Assembly (NCBI RefSeq): GCF_947493565.1
Contig: NZ_CANLRG010000002.1
Location: forward strand, 124,001-188,000
Length of the DNA stretch: 64,000 bases
Source: an uncultured Lutibacter sp.
GTDB lineage: Bacteria; Bacteroidota; Bacteroidia; Flavobacteriales; Flavobacteriaceae
Direction of reading: 5' to 3'
Shown: in pieces, positions 17,601-26,229 of the stretch
Position numbering within the stretch: position 1 is the first letter of the stretch
Layout: every line of letters begins with the position of its first letter
Program-made: the position numbers and the translations under genes
Notes under the pieces: model-generated
What the model was told of the DNA's origin: nothing
Seen by the model: only the letters and a program-made list of their open reading frames with translations
Databases searched by the model: none

Positions 17601-18836
17601 CTACATTCTATAAATCCAAGAGGCTGGGTTTTCTGTGGTAGTGTTTTTTGACAATACAAACCCAAGTATAGTTTTACCCGTAACCTTATCTGTAAAAATA
17701 GTCCCAATTTCTTGTTTTGTAGTTACTTTATCACCTTTATTTACAAATACGGTTGCTAAATTTTTATAAATGGAAATATAATTTCCGTGTTGAATATATA
17801 CCATTTTTTTATTCCCACTCATTACTTGTACCGCTAAAACTGTTCCGTTAAAAACCGCTCTAGCTTTACTTCCTGAACTTGTAGTAATTCTAACTCCATT
17901 ACTTTTAATAGTTGCTGTTTTAACAATTGGATGAGGCTGATTTCCGTAGTACATAGAAACATACCCTTTTTCAACTGGCCAATCTAGTTTTCCTTTGTTT
18001 AACTCAAATTTAGAGGCTAATTCTTTAGCTTCTGGCGTTAAAGCAAAAGTAGCAGAAGAACTTGAAGTTGTAGTTTTTGTTGATCCAGAAGCTTTATTAG
18101 ATGCCACAATTGCATCTCTAATTAATTTTTCAATTTGTGCATCAATTCTACTCTCCTCTCTTTGAAATTGTTTTATTTGTCTTTTATACTTGTTTTCTTT
18201 TTTCTTAATTTGAGTTAACAAATTTTCTTGCTCCTTTTTTTCTTTTTCTATAACAAATTGTTCTTTCTTTTTTTCTTCAAGCAACACTTGCTTTTGTTTT
18301 TTCTTTACTTCTAAAGAATCCGTTAATATTTCTAATTCTTTAGTTTTTTCAATAATCTCTTCCCCTTGTCTTTTTCTAAATGAAGTATATTGCTTCATAT
18401 ATTGAAATCTTTTATATGCTTGAAAAAAGTTGTCGGATGATAGTAAAAACATGATTCTACTATTTTGAGATTTACTTTTATAAGATTTAAAAATCATGTC
18501 TCCATAATCTTTTTTTAAAGCTTCAAGATTGCGCTTATTTTTATTAATTTCAAGCTGATTTAAATAAATTTCGTTACCTAATTCATTAGATTCTTTGGTA
18601 ATAATTAAAATTAGTTCTTCACGTGCATTAATTTTTCCATCTAAATCTTTCAACTCAACCAATAGGTTTTTTTCTTTTCTTTTGGTATTTGAAAGTAACG
18701 CATTAATGTATATTTGATCCTTTTGTAATTGAACACGACGCGCTTCTAATTTTTGACGCTTAGTTTTTTGAGCTGATATATTTACACTTAACAAAAGTGC
18801 TACTGCAAGAAAAAGGTAATTTAATTTGAACTGCAT
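17601..18836 (-). CDS. EnvC-like murein hydrolase activator (degenerate LytM/M23 domain)
   Basis: This 411-residue protein has a signal peptide (ending NISAQ) and a long lysine/glutamate-rich coiled coil (about residues 25-240). A Ser/Thr linker and a C-terminal LytM-type domain (about 290-411) follow. The zinc ligands of active M23 peptidases are absent: the HxGxD position reads SNGVRI and the final HxH position reads ILGFVLS. This is the pattern of EnvC-type proteins that activate amidases at the septum rather than cut peptidoglycan. Its ATG overlaps the upstream DUF4292 stop by one base (TAATG), so the pair is translationally coupled. Confidence 0.88.
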   Translation of the reverse strand: MQFKLNYLFLAVALLLSVNISAQKTKRQKLEARRVQLQKDQIYINALLSNTKRKEKNLLVELKDLDGKINAREELILIITKESNELGNEIYLNQLEINKNKRNLEALKKDYGDMIFKSYKSKSQNSRIMFLLSSDNFFQAYKRFQYMKQYTSFRKRQGEEIIEKTKELEILTDSLEVKKKQKQVLLEEKKKEQFVIEKEKKEQENLLTQIKKKENKYKRQIKQFQREESRIDAQIEKLIRDAIVASNKASGSTKTTTSSSSATFALTPEAKELASKFELNKGKLDWPVEKGYVSMYYGNQPHPIVKTATIKSNGVRITTSSGSKARAVFNGTVLAVQVMSGNKKMVYIQHGNYISIYKNLATVFVNKGDKVTTKQEIGTIFTDKVTGKTILGFVLSKNTTTENPASWIYRM

Positions 18837-19612
18837 TATTCTAAACTAATTTCTTTGTAACCATTAGGAATTGAAAAAGGAAATGTTAATTTTTGATTAA
18901 ATTCAACTGACCTATATTCAATATTAATTGTAGTTATACTTTTATTATCAGTAGCCCTAATACGAATATTTTCAGGAAACTGTTCTCCTTTTATTTCTTT
19001 ATAATGCGGATAAGATACAATTAATAATTGTTGTTTTTCAGTGTTTCTAATTTCTTGTTTATTTAACTTAAAATTATCTGGATTCATAAAAAATAAAATC
19101 CCAAACAAATCATTGTCTTTTTTAGGACTTAATTGATATAAGTTATTCGCTATTTTTGAGTTATATTTTCCTTTTTTTAAATCTAAAACTGCTTGCCCTA
19201 GTAAAATATTTTGGACTTTTTCATAATCTAATTCTGTCCCCAACCACTTACTTAATAGAGAAAAATCGCCATCAAAATATGTGCGCTGTAACTTTTCATA
19301 ATAACTAACCCTAGTAGGTGTTATTTTAACTTTCGCTAAAGGAATTCCAAGTTTGGTGGCACTCATCCAAATTGTTTTATCTTTTTCTATTCGTAATTTA
19401 ATCGTAACGGAAGCTGATGTTTTACGGTCTTTGTAACGAGCACTTATTTTAGCATTGACTGTTTTTTTATTAAAATTTTGATGGTAGTGGTTGTTAATTA
19501 TTTTTTTTGTTGAAATATCTCGAACCGCACTTTTATCTGCAATATTTTTATTGGTTTTACATGAAGTAATTATCAATAAAATTAATACTACTATTTTTGA
19601 AATGTTTTTCAT
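18836..19612 (-). CDS. DUF4292 family lipoprotein
   Basis: This 258-residue protein has a lipoprotein signal peptide with the lipid-modified cysteine at C18 (IITSC). The rest is a beta-rich DUF4292 domain with a lipoprotein-carrier (LolA/LolB)-like look (SATKLGIPLAKVKITPTRVSYY and ATDNKSITTINIEYRSVEF). Function unproven; the fold type suggests binding of a lipid or lipoprotein in the periplasm. It sits between a TPR protein (stop and start directly abutting) and the EnvC-like gene (one-base overlap), a conserved Bacteroidetes trio. Confidence 0.8.
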   Translation of the reverse strand: MKNISKIVVLILLIITSCKTNKNIADKSAVRDISTKKIINNHYHQNFNKKTVNAKISARYKDRKTSASVTIKLRIEKDKTIWMSATKLGIPLAKVKITPTRVSYYEKLQRTYFDGDFSLLSKWLGTELDYEKVQNILLGQAVLDLKKGKYNSKIANNLYQLSPKKDNDLFGILFFMNPDNFKLNKQEIRNTEKQQLLIVSYPHYKEIKGEQFPENIRIRATDNKSITTINIEYRSVEFNQKLTFPFSIPNGYKEISLE

Positions 19613-20572
19613 TTAATTTCTTTGTCTTAATTCTTGAAGCTTCTGTTTATATTTCAAAATGTCTTTTTGTTTATTCAACCCTTCATAACTAATAATTAAC
19701 TGCATATAAAACTCAGCTTCCATTTTCATATCATCTATTACAAAATCAATGCCAATAGTTAAAACGTCAACAGCTTCATTATATTTCCCCAACTTATTTA
19801 ATGCCATTCCATTTATTTTATATAAATAAGGTTGAGCTGGGAATAAATCTAACGCAGCTTTACTATCTAAATACACCTGTTTAAATTTCTCTTCAGTTAC
19901 TTCTTTTGATAAAATTTCTTTTAAAATTTTAAACTCTTTTTTTTCAACATAAATTTTTTTTAAGGAGTCTATATCAGTAGTTTTATAATCATCCACCTCA
20001 GTTAACTTCTTATGAATAATTACTTTAGCTCTGGTGTCCAAATATTTTTGATATGCTTTGGTTTTTAACGTTGTTAAACCTCTTTCTTTAATTTCAGAAA
20101 TTAATTTTTTAGCGGCTTCCAAATCAGAATTTTGAAGGTAAAGCACCACCAATCCATCAGAGTATTTTGGATTGGCATCCATTAATTTCTTTTGAATTTC
20201 TATTGCATCAATAAAATTTCTTTGAGCTTTTAAAATGGCTACTTTTTGACTTAATAAGTAATTGTTATTAGGCTCTTTTATTAAAGCTTTATTAATGAAA
20301 ATTTCTGCTTCAAAGTATTTTTTTAGCGCCAAATAATTTTTAGAAAATTCAAAAAAAACAGCCACATTAGTAGAATCTATTTCATAACATTTTTCTAAAT
20401 TTTCAATGGCTTTGCTATAATTATTAATAGCTTTTTGTTTTAAAGCTTCAAAAAAATGAGTTTGAAACATTAACTGTTCATCTTCATTTATCGTTGCTTT
20501 TTGAGCTGAAACTAGTATTGAAAAAAACACCATTCCAACTATAAAAATGCTATGTAACCTATTTCCTTTCAT
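19613..20572 (-). CDS. Secreted tetratricopeptide repeat protein
   Basis: This 319-residue protein has a signal peptide (MKGNRLHSIFIVGMVFFSIL to about residue 24) followed by TPR-type helical repeats in two clusters, about 30-150 (AIENLEKCYEIDSTN, AEIFINKALIKEPNN) and about 240-319. The frame is open to a TTG at 20584, but the ATG at 20572 begins the signal peptide. It is the first gene of the TPR / DUF4292 / EnvC-like operon, whose joints are 0 and -1 bases. It probably scaffolds periplasmic protein contacts. Confidence 0.8.
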   Translation of the reverse strand: MKGNRLHSIFIVGMVFFSILVSAQKATINEDEQLMFQTHFFEALKQKAINNYSKAIENLEKCYEIDSTNVAVFFEFSKNYLALKKYFEAEIFINKALIKEPNNNYLLSQKVAILKAQRNFIDAIEIQKKLMDANPKYSDGLVVLYLQNSDLEAAKKLISEIKERGLTTLKTKAYQKYLDTRAKVIIHKKLTEVDDYKTTDIDSLKKIYVEKKEFKILKEILSKEVTEEKFKQVYLDSKAALDLFPAQPYLYKINGMALNKLGKYNEAVDVLTIGIDFVIDDMKMEAEFYMQLIISYEGLNKQKDILKYKQKLQELRQRN

Positions 20573-20702
20573 ACAGGTTTGCAATATACAATTTATTAGA
20601 GCTAAATATAATTGACTATTGCAAAAATTAAAAGGTTTATATTAAATTTTAAAGTTAAATACTCATAATGATGTTATTTAAAGTTTTCACTTTAATTTTA
20701 TG

Positions 20703-20710
20703 TAGTTTTG
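20703..20710 (+). promoter_or_regulatory. -7 box TAGTTTTG of the ABC-F gene
   Basis: This exact TAnnTTTG match lies 16 bases upstream of the ATG at 20727, in the divergent region with the TPR operon. No clear -33 TTTG is seen. Confidence 0.5.
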
Positions 20711-20726
20711 TGAAAATTTTGAAAGA

Positions 20727-22586
20727 ATGAATTACTTATCAGTTGAAAATATATCAAAAGCATTTGGAGAGGTTGAGCTGTTTAGCAACATTTCTTTTGG
20801 AATTAATAAAGATCAAAAAATAGCTTTTATTGCTAAAAATGGTACTGGTAAAACTTCGATGTTAAATATTATTGCGGGTATCGACAATCCTGATACTGGA
20901 CAAGTTATCTCTCGCAAAGGGTTAAATATTGAATATTTATCTCAAGAAGATTGTTTAAATGACCATCTTACAATTGAACAAACCATTTTTGATTCAGATA
21001 ATGAAACTTTAAAAGTTATTGAAGAATATGAAAATGCTTTAAAAAATCCTTCTGACGAAAAAGCCTATCAACTTGCTTTTGAAAAAATGGAAACATTGAA
21101 TGCTTGGGATTTTGAAACGCAATACAAGCAAATATTATTTAAATTAAAATTAGACGACTTAACTCAAAAAGTTGGTTCACTGTCTGGTGGACAGCGTAAA
21201 AGACTCTCTTTAGCTGTAATTTTAATTCATAAACCTGATTTATTGATTTTAGATGAGCCAACCAATCATTTAGACCTAGAAATGATTGAGTGGTTAGAAA
21301 GTTATTTTGAAAAAGAAAAAATCACTTTATTTATGGTTACACACGATCGCTTTTTTTTAGAACGTGTTTGCAATGAAATTGTAGAGTTAGATAATGGTAA
21401 TTTTTATACCTATAAAGGAAATTATTCTTACTATTTAGAAAAAAAAGAAGAACGTGTTGAACAAGAACAAGCCAGTATAGAAAAAGCCAAAAACCTTTTC
21501 AATAAAGAATTGGAGTGGATGCGCAGACAGCCCAAAGCACGAACTACTAAATCCAAAAGTAGAATTGATGATTTTTATAAAATAAAAGAAGAAGCCCATA
21601 AACGAAGAAACGACCATACGGTTCAACTAGAAATTAATATGGAACGTATGGGGTCTAAAATTCTAGAATTACACAACATTTCAAAATCGTTTGATAATTT
21701 AAAAATATTAGACAAATTTGATTATGTTTTTAAAAGAGGAGAGCGCATAGGTATTATTGGTAAAAATGGTACTGGAAAATCGTCCTTTTTAAATATGATT
21801 ACTCAAAAAATCCCTGTTGATTCTGGCAAAGTAGTTGTTGGAGAAACTATTAAATTTGGCTATTATACACAAAATGGAATCAATCCTAAACCCAACCAAA
21901 AAGTAATAGAAATTATTAAAGAATACGGCGAGTATATCCCGTTAACTAAAGGTCGTAAAATTTCAGCTGCGCAATTATTAGAACGCTTTTTATTTAATAG
22001 AAAACGACAATATGATTTTATTGAAAAATTAAGTGGTGGTGAACGTAAACGCTTGTATTTATGCACGGTATTAATTCAAAATCCAAACTTTCTAATTTTA
22101 GATGAACCTACTAATGATTTAGATATCATAACTTTAAATGTATTGGAAAACTTTTTATTAGATTTTCCTGGGTGTTTGTTGGTTGTTTCTCATGATCGCT
22201 ATTTTATGGATAAAATTGTAGACCATTTATTTGTGTTTAGAGGAGAAGGTATTGTTGAAGATTTCCCTGGTAACTATTCCGATTTTAGAGTTTATGAAGA
22301 CTCTAAACCTGCAGAAACAACATCCGTTGTAAAAAATACAGATACTCGAGAAAAAAACACTACCAAAGCTAAATTATCCTATAAAGAAAAAAAAGAATAC
22401 GACGCTATTGAAGGTGAAATTGAAGCTTTAAACATCGAAAAAAAGAATATTGAAACTCAATTTTTAGACACTTCTTTATCAGGTGAAGAAATAAATGAAT
22501 TATCGATTAAACTTCAAGAAATAGCTAAAAAAATTGAAGAAAAGGAAGATCGATGGTTTGAACTCACAAGCCTACTTGAAGATTAA
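20727..22586 (+). CDS. uup: ABC-F family ATPase, Uup-like
   Basis: This 619-residue soluble protein has two ABC domains. The first has Walker A AKNGTGKTSM, signature LSGGQRKRLSLA and Walker B LILDEPTNHLDLEM; the second has GKNGTGKSSF, LSGGERKRLYL and LILDEPTNDLDIIT. A charged inter-domain linker (about 235-300) and a C-terminal coiled coil (about 535-619, KAKLSYKEKKEYDAIEGEIE) complete the Uup architecture. There are no membrane segments, so it is not a transporter. ABC-F proteins act on ribosomes; Uup is also linked to DNA transactions. The stop codon interleaves with that of the convergent exonuclease gene. Confidence 0.9.
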   Translation: MNYLSVENISKAFGEVELFSNISFGINKDQKIAFIAKNGTGKTSMLNIIAGIDNPDTGQVISRKGLNIEYLSQEDCLNDHLTIEQTIFDSDNETLKVIEEYENALKNPSDEKAYQLAFEKMETLNAWDFETQYKQILFKLKLDDLTQKVGSLSGGQRKRLSLAVILIHKPDLLILDEPTNHLDLEMIEWLESYFEKEKITLFMVTHDRFFLERVCNEIVELDNGNFYTYKGNYSYYLEKKEERVEQEQASIEKAKNLFNKELEWMRRQPKARTTKSKSRIDDFYKIKEEAHKRRNDHTVQLEINMERMGSKILELHNISKSFDNLKILDKFDYVFKRGERIGIIGKNGTGKSSFLNMITQKIPVDSGKVVVGETIKFGYYTQNGINPKPNQKVIEIIKEYGEYIPLTKGRKISAAQLLERFLFNRKRQYDFIEKLSGGERKRLYLCTVLIQNPNFLILDEPTNDLDIITLNVLENFLLDFPGCLLVVSHDRYFMDKIVDHLFVFRGEGIVEDFPGNYSDFRVYEDSKPAETTSVVKNTDTREKNTTKAKLSYKEKKEYDAIEGEIEALNIEKKNIETQFLDTSLSGEEINELSIKLQEIAKKIEEKEDRWFELTSLLED

Positions 22587-23299
22587 ACATATATTATATC
22601 CATTTCTTCCATAAGTGGCTCATTATTAAAACGAAGCAATAATTGTGCTACTGCTACCGCATCTTTCTCACAATATCTAACTATCCTGTCAATATTCCCT
22701 TCTTTGTAATACACTTCTCCAACTTCACTTCCACTAATATCATCTTTAGGAGAAGGAATCTTTAAAATTGAAGTCAATAATTTTAAAGAAGTATAATGTT
22801 TATAATCTCCAAATTTCCATAACTCCATAGTGTCTAAATGAGGAATTTCCCAAGGCTTTTTCCCAAATAAATTTAATTTTTCTGGCAACGCTATTTGATG
22901 AATAATCATTCTTCTTGCTATGTATGGAAAATCAAACTCTTTACCATTATGTCCACATAGCAAGTGTTGAGGCTTATTAAAATGATTTTCTAGCAGGTTC
23001 TTAAAATCATTTAAAATATTTACCTCATCTCCAAAAAAAGAGGTAACCCTAAAAGCTCTACTGTTACTGTTGAAATTAGAAAAAAAGCCAACTGAAATAC
23101 ATACAATTTTACCAAATTCAGCCCAAATTCCAGCTCTTTCATAAAATTCAGATGGGGTTATTTCGTCTTTGCGTTGGTATTGTGTTTTTAAATCAAATAG
23201 TTCTTGTTTTTCCTCAGATAAATCGGAATAATTTTCTACTTCAGGAACTGTTTCAATATCTAAAAACAAAATGTTTTCAAAATTTAATTTTAAGTTCAT
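22583..23299 (-). CDS. PolB-like 3'-5' exonuclease
   Basis: This 238-residue protein contains the DEDD-type exonuclease motifs: ExoI in FLDIETVPEV (residues about 12-21), ExoII in CGHNGKEFDFPYIARRM, and ExoIII in YCEKDAVAVAQLLLRF. It matches the stand-alone family related to the proofreading domain of DNA polymerase B (DNA_pol_B_exo2). Expected role: metal-dependent 3'-5' trimming of DNA or RNA. It shares the four bases TTAA with the end of the ABC-F gene, both stops being TAA. Confidence 0.87.
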   Translation of the reverse strand: MNLKLNFENILFLDIETVPEVENYSDLSEEKQELFDLKTQYQRKDEITPSEFYERAGIWAEFGKIVCISVGFFSNFNSNSRAFRVTSFFGDEVNILNDFKNLLENHFNKPQHLLCGHNGKEFDFPYIARRMIIHQIALPEKLNLFGKKPWEIPHLDTMELWKFGDYKHYTSLKLLTSILKIPSPKDDISGSEVGEVYYKEGNIDRIVRYCEKDAVAVAQLLLRFNNEPLMEEMDIIYV

Positions 23300-23427
23300 A
23301 GCTTCACATTTTTTACTAAAAATACTAAAATAACATCTAAAATTAACAACTTTTGTTCGTAAAATTAATATTATGTAATTTTAATGTTAGCTTAATGTTA
23401 TAATTTTATTTAAATCTCTTCATTTAT

Positions 23428-23456
23428 TTTGTACTCGCAATTTATATGTATTTTTG
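23428..23456 (+). promoter_or_regulatory. Promoter of the OmpR-type two-component operon (-33 TTTG, -7 TATTTTTG)
   Basis: TTTG at 23428-23431 and TATTTTTG at 23449-23456 are 17 bases apart, a near-ideal Bacteroidetes promoter. The -7 box lies 24 bases before the ATG at 23481 and supports that start over a TTG at 23472. Confidence 0.6.
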
Positions 23457-23480
23457 AACATTAATTAGTAATTGATTATA

Positions 23481-24179
23481 ATGAAAAACGCTGATATTAA
23501 AATTTTGTTAGTTGATGATGAACCCGATATTTTAGAAATTGTTGGGTACAATTTAAAAAATGAAGGATATAAAATTTTTACTGCTAAAAATGGAATTGAA
23601 GCTATTAAAATAGCAAAAAAGGAAGTTCCTCATTTAATAATTTTAGATATCATGATGCCTGAAATGGATGGTATTGAAGCTTGTGAAAAAATTAGAGCAA
23701 CAGAGGGTTTAGAAAATGTTTTAGTCACATTTTTTACCGCAAGAGGAGAAGATTACTCTCAAGTTGCTGGGTTTAATGTTGGTGCAGACGATTATATAAC
23801 AAAGCCCATAAAACCAAAATTATTGGTTAGTAAAATTAAAGCTTTATTACGTAGAATTAATAATGTAGTAGAAGTTGAATCTAATGAACAAGTTACCATT
23901 GGAGATATTATTATAGATAGAGACGAGTATGTAATTATTAAAGATGGTGAAAAATTATCCTTGCCAAGAAAAGAATTTGAGTTATTTTCGTTATTAACTT
24001 CAAAACCAGGAAAAGTTTTTAAAAGAGATGATATTTTAGATAAAGTTTGGGGAAATGAAGTTGTTGTAGGGGGGCGTACTATTGATGTTCATATAAGAAA
24101 ATTAAGAGAAAAAATAGGAGATAAAAATTTTAAAACCGTTAAAGGAGTAGGCTATAAATTTGTAATAGATGAAGATTAA
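23481..24179 (+). CDS. OmpR/PhoB-family response regulator
   Basis: This 232-residue protein has a receiver domain (1-120) with acidic pocket VDDEPD, phosphoacceptor Asp in LIILDIMMPEMDG and the conserved Lys in DDYITKPIKP. A C-terminal winged-helix DNA-binding domain (about 135-232) has LPRKEFELFSLL, VWGNEVVVGGRTIDVHIRKL and GVGYKF. It is paired with the histidine kinase that begins inside its last 11 bases. The organisation resembles PhoBR/ResDE pairs, but the signal cannot be inferred. Confidence 0.93.
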   Translation: MKNADIKILLVDDEPDILEIVGYNLKNEGYKIFTAKNGIEAIKIAKKEVPHLIILDIMMPEMDGIEACEKIRATEGLENVLVTFFTARGEDYSQVAGFNVGADDYITKPIKPKLLVSKIKALLRRINNVVEVESNEQVTIGDIIIDRDEYVIIKDGEKLSLPRKEFELFSLLTSKPGKVFKRDDILDKVWGNEVVVGGRTIDVHIRKLREKIGDKNFKTVKGVGYKFVIDED

Positions 24180-25218
24180 AAAAACATATTCTTTTGCCTT
24201 TTGGTCATCTTTTTACATTACCCTTTTAACCGCTTTTGCTCTTTTTTTATCAGCTTATTTTTTATTAGATATTTGGCTTAGTTTTACATATTTATTACTT
24301 TACATAAGTATTGTATTTCTATTTACTTTTTTAATCATCCAATACCGTTTAGAAAAATTTATTTATCAACGTATAAAAAAAATATACGATAGCGTTTCAA
24401 TTTTAGATAAATCCGATTTAAATAAAACATCTATAACTTCAGATATAGATACTTTATCTCGTGAAGTTCAAAAATTTGCAGAATCCAAACAGCAACAAAT
24501 CAGAAATTTAAATTTAAGAGAAGGGTATCGAAGAGAGTTTTTAGGGAATATTTCACACGAATTAAAAACACCTTTATTTACCGTTCAAGGATATTTACTA
24601 ACCTTAGTTGATGGTGCTTTTAAAGATGAAAAAATTAGTCTAAAATATCTAAATAGAGCAAATAAAGGCGTAGATAGACTGATCTCTATTGTTAAAGACC
24701 TAGATCTAATTTCAAAGCTAGAATCTGCCGATTTAAATTTAAACAAACAGCCATTTGATATGGTGAAACTTGTAAAAGATGTTTTTGAGCTTTTAGAAAT
24801 GAAAGCTAAAAAAAGAAATATCTCATTATTGCTTGATAAACACTACGAGTTTCCAATGATGGTTATTGGTGATGTGGAACGCTACGAACAGGTACTTACA
24901 AATTTGATTGTAAACTCAATTAAATACGGAAAAATTAATGGAACTACTATTATAAGTATGGAACCCCACAAAGGCAAAAAAATACTTGTAAAAGTAAAAG
25001 ATAATGGCGAAGGTATTAAAGAAGATCATTTATCAAGAATATTTGAACGCTTTTATAGAGTTGATCAGAGTAGATCTAGAGAACAAGGGGGTTCTGGATT
25101 AGGACTTTCTATTGTTAAACACATAATTGAAGCACATAACGAACAAATTTTCGTAAAAAGTAAAGCTTTTAGAGGTTCAGAGTTTTCATTTACTGCTGAA
25201 AAGTTGGAACAATTCTAA
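24169..25218 (+). CDS. Membrane sensor histidine kinase (partner of the OmpR-type regulator)
   Basis: This 349-residue protein has two N-terminal transmembrane helices (about 9-31 and 36-57) with almost no periplasmic loop between them. A linker/HAMP-like region follows, then HisKA with the phosphoacceptor His in FLGNISHELKTPL (about residue 128) and HATPase_c with N box NLIVNSIKYG, DNGEGI and GGSGLGLSIVKHI. The lack of an extracytoplasmic sensor suggests it senses membrane or cytoplasmic signals. Its ATG overlaps the regulator by 11 bases. Its last 33 bases overlap the convergent glycosyltransferase gene. Confidence 0.92.
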   Translation: MKIKKTYSFAFWSSFYITLLTAFALFLSAYFLLDIWLSFTYLLLYISIVFLFTFLIIQYRLEKFIYQRIKKIYDSVSILDKSDLNKTSITSDIDTLSREVQKFAESKQQQIRNLNLREGYRREFLGNISHELKTPLFTVQGYLLTLVDGAFKDEKISLKYLNRANKGVDRLISIVKDLDLISKLESADLNLNKQPFDMVKLVKDVFELLEMKAKKRNISLLLDKHYEFPMMVIGDVERYEQVLTNLIVNSIKYGKINGTTIISMEPHKGKKILVKVKDNGEGIKEDHLSRIFERFYRVDQSRSREQGGSGLGLSIVKHIIEAHNEQIFVKSKAFRGSEFSFTAEKLEQF

Positions 25219-26223
25219 ATGAATTGTAGTTTTTAAAGGCTGAAAACCATGAAGCTTTTTTACTTTTTTTAATTCATTTAAATTAAAGTCTTCCTGTTTA
25301 GAGTAAGGTGAAATTTTCTTAAAATCCATTAATTCAGCTAAATATTCTTGTTCCTTTTGTCCAGTAGTTGGTATAAAAAAAGTTTTTTTACCTAAAACTG
25401 CCATATCCATAATAGTTGAATAACCTGAACGAGCTATAACTAAATCACTTTCATTAATTGCTTTTTCTAACTCGTGAGATAATAAATGATTTTTAACCAC
25501 AATATTGGATGAAGCAGTGATTTTTTTTTCAGAAAAAACACCTCTAATAAATAATACTTTTCCATTAAAATGTTTCAGTTCATTCAACAGCTTATTTTCT
25601 AACAAGGTTCTTTGAGGTTCTATCCCTGAAAGCACTACTAATATATTATATTTTAAAGGTAATTTTTGAAGTTTAAATCTACTTAAAACACCTATAAATT
25701 TTAATTGTTCCTTTGGAAGTTTTGTACTACTTAATTCTCCTGAAAAATTTGATTTTCCATAAATATCAGGCACCCAAATTTCGTTAAATTTTTCATATAT
25801 TTTTTGATGAATTTTTGTAGTAAAAAAAGTAGTAAACCCTGAAAGAACTCTTAATTGATGTGTAATATAAACCGATGGAATTTTAGCATGATAAATCCCA
25901 AATCTATTGTCAGAAATAAGTCCATCAATCTGCTCTTTTTCTATAATTTTAGCAAGCGCCTTTTTTTCTTTGAATATTGTTAAAATAATAGCTGGAACTT
26001 GTAAAAATAAGCTACCTATTAAATAGTTTCCATTTTTAGGATAGCTGATATTGTACGATGGTAAATTGTAACTTTTAAGTAAAGGAAATTCATTTTGAAG
26101 TAGCATCAATGAATTTCCATCACTTGCAATAATAGGTTCAAAATTGGCTTCTTGTAGGGCTTTTATAATAGGAATACAACGCGTAGCGTGGCCAAGTCCC
26201 CAATTTAGTGGAGCGACAAGAAT
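25186..26223 (-). CDS. GT28/MurG-like glycosyltransferase with no conventional start codon
   Basis: The open frame from the purD stop (26230-26232) encodes ILVAPLNWGLGHATRCIPII, the nucleotide-sugar glycosyltransferase N-terminal motif with GxGHxxR, followed by a complete GT-B-like protein. The C-terminal donor site is in DLVIARSGYSTIMDMAVLGKKTFFIP. The first ATG in frame (26106) is about 40 residues downstream and would delete the GLGHATR loop, so it cannot be the true start. Between the purD stop and ILVAP the only codons are AAA AAA ATT. Either ATT at 26223 initiates, or translation begins at TTG 26240 and shifts at a nine-A run to give MTCKKKILVAP. I used 26223 as a nominal start. The product is a predicted cytoplasmic glycosyltransferase; substrate unknown. 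Confidence 0.75.
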   Translation of the reverse strand: MLVAPLNWGLGHATRCIPIIKALQEANFEPIIASDGNSLMLLQNEFPLLKSYNLPSYNISYPKNGNYLIGSLFLQVPAIILTIFKEKKALAKIIEKEQIDGLISDNRFGIYHAKIPSVYITHQLRVLSGFTTFFTTKIHQKIYEKFNEIWVPDIYGKSNFSGELSSTKLPKEQLKFIGVLSRFKLQKLPLKYNILVVLSGIEPQRTLLENKLLNELKHFNGKVLFIRGVFSEKKITASSNIVVKNHLLSHELEKAINESDLVIARSGYSTIMDMAVLGKKTFFIPTTGQKEQEYLAELMDFKKISPYSKQEDFNLNELKKVKKLHGFQPLKTTIHLELFQLFSSK

Positions 26224-26229
26224 TTTTTT

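Noticed and set aside
25186-26109. Glycosyltransferase starting at 26109 or at the ATG at 26106
   Set aside because: Such a start loses the GLGHATR loop that the enzyme family needs, while the same frame upstream clearly encodes it.
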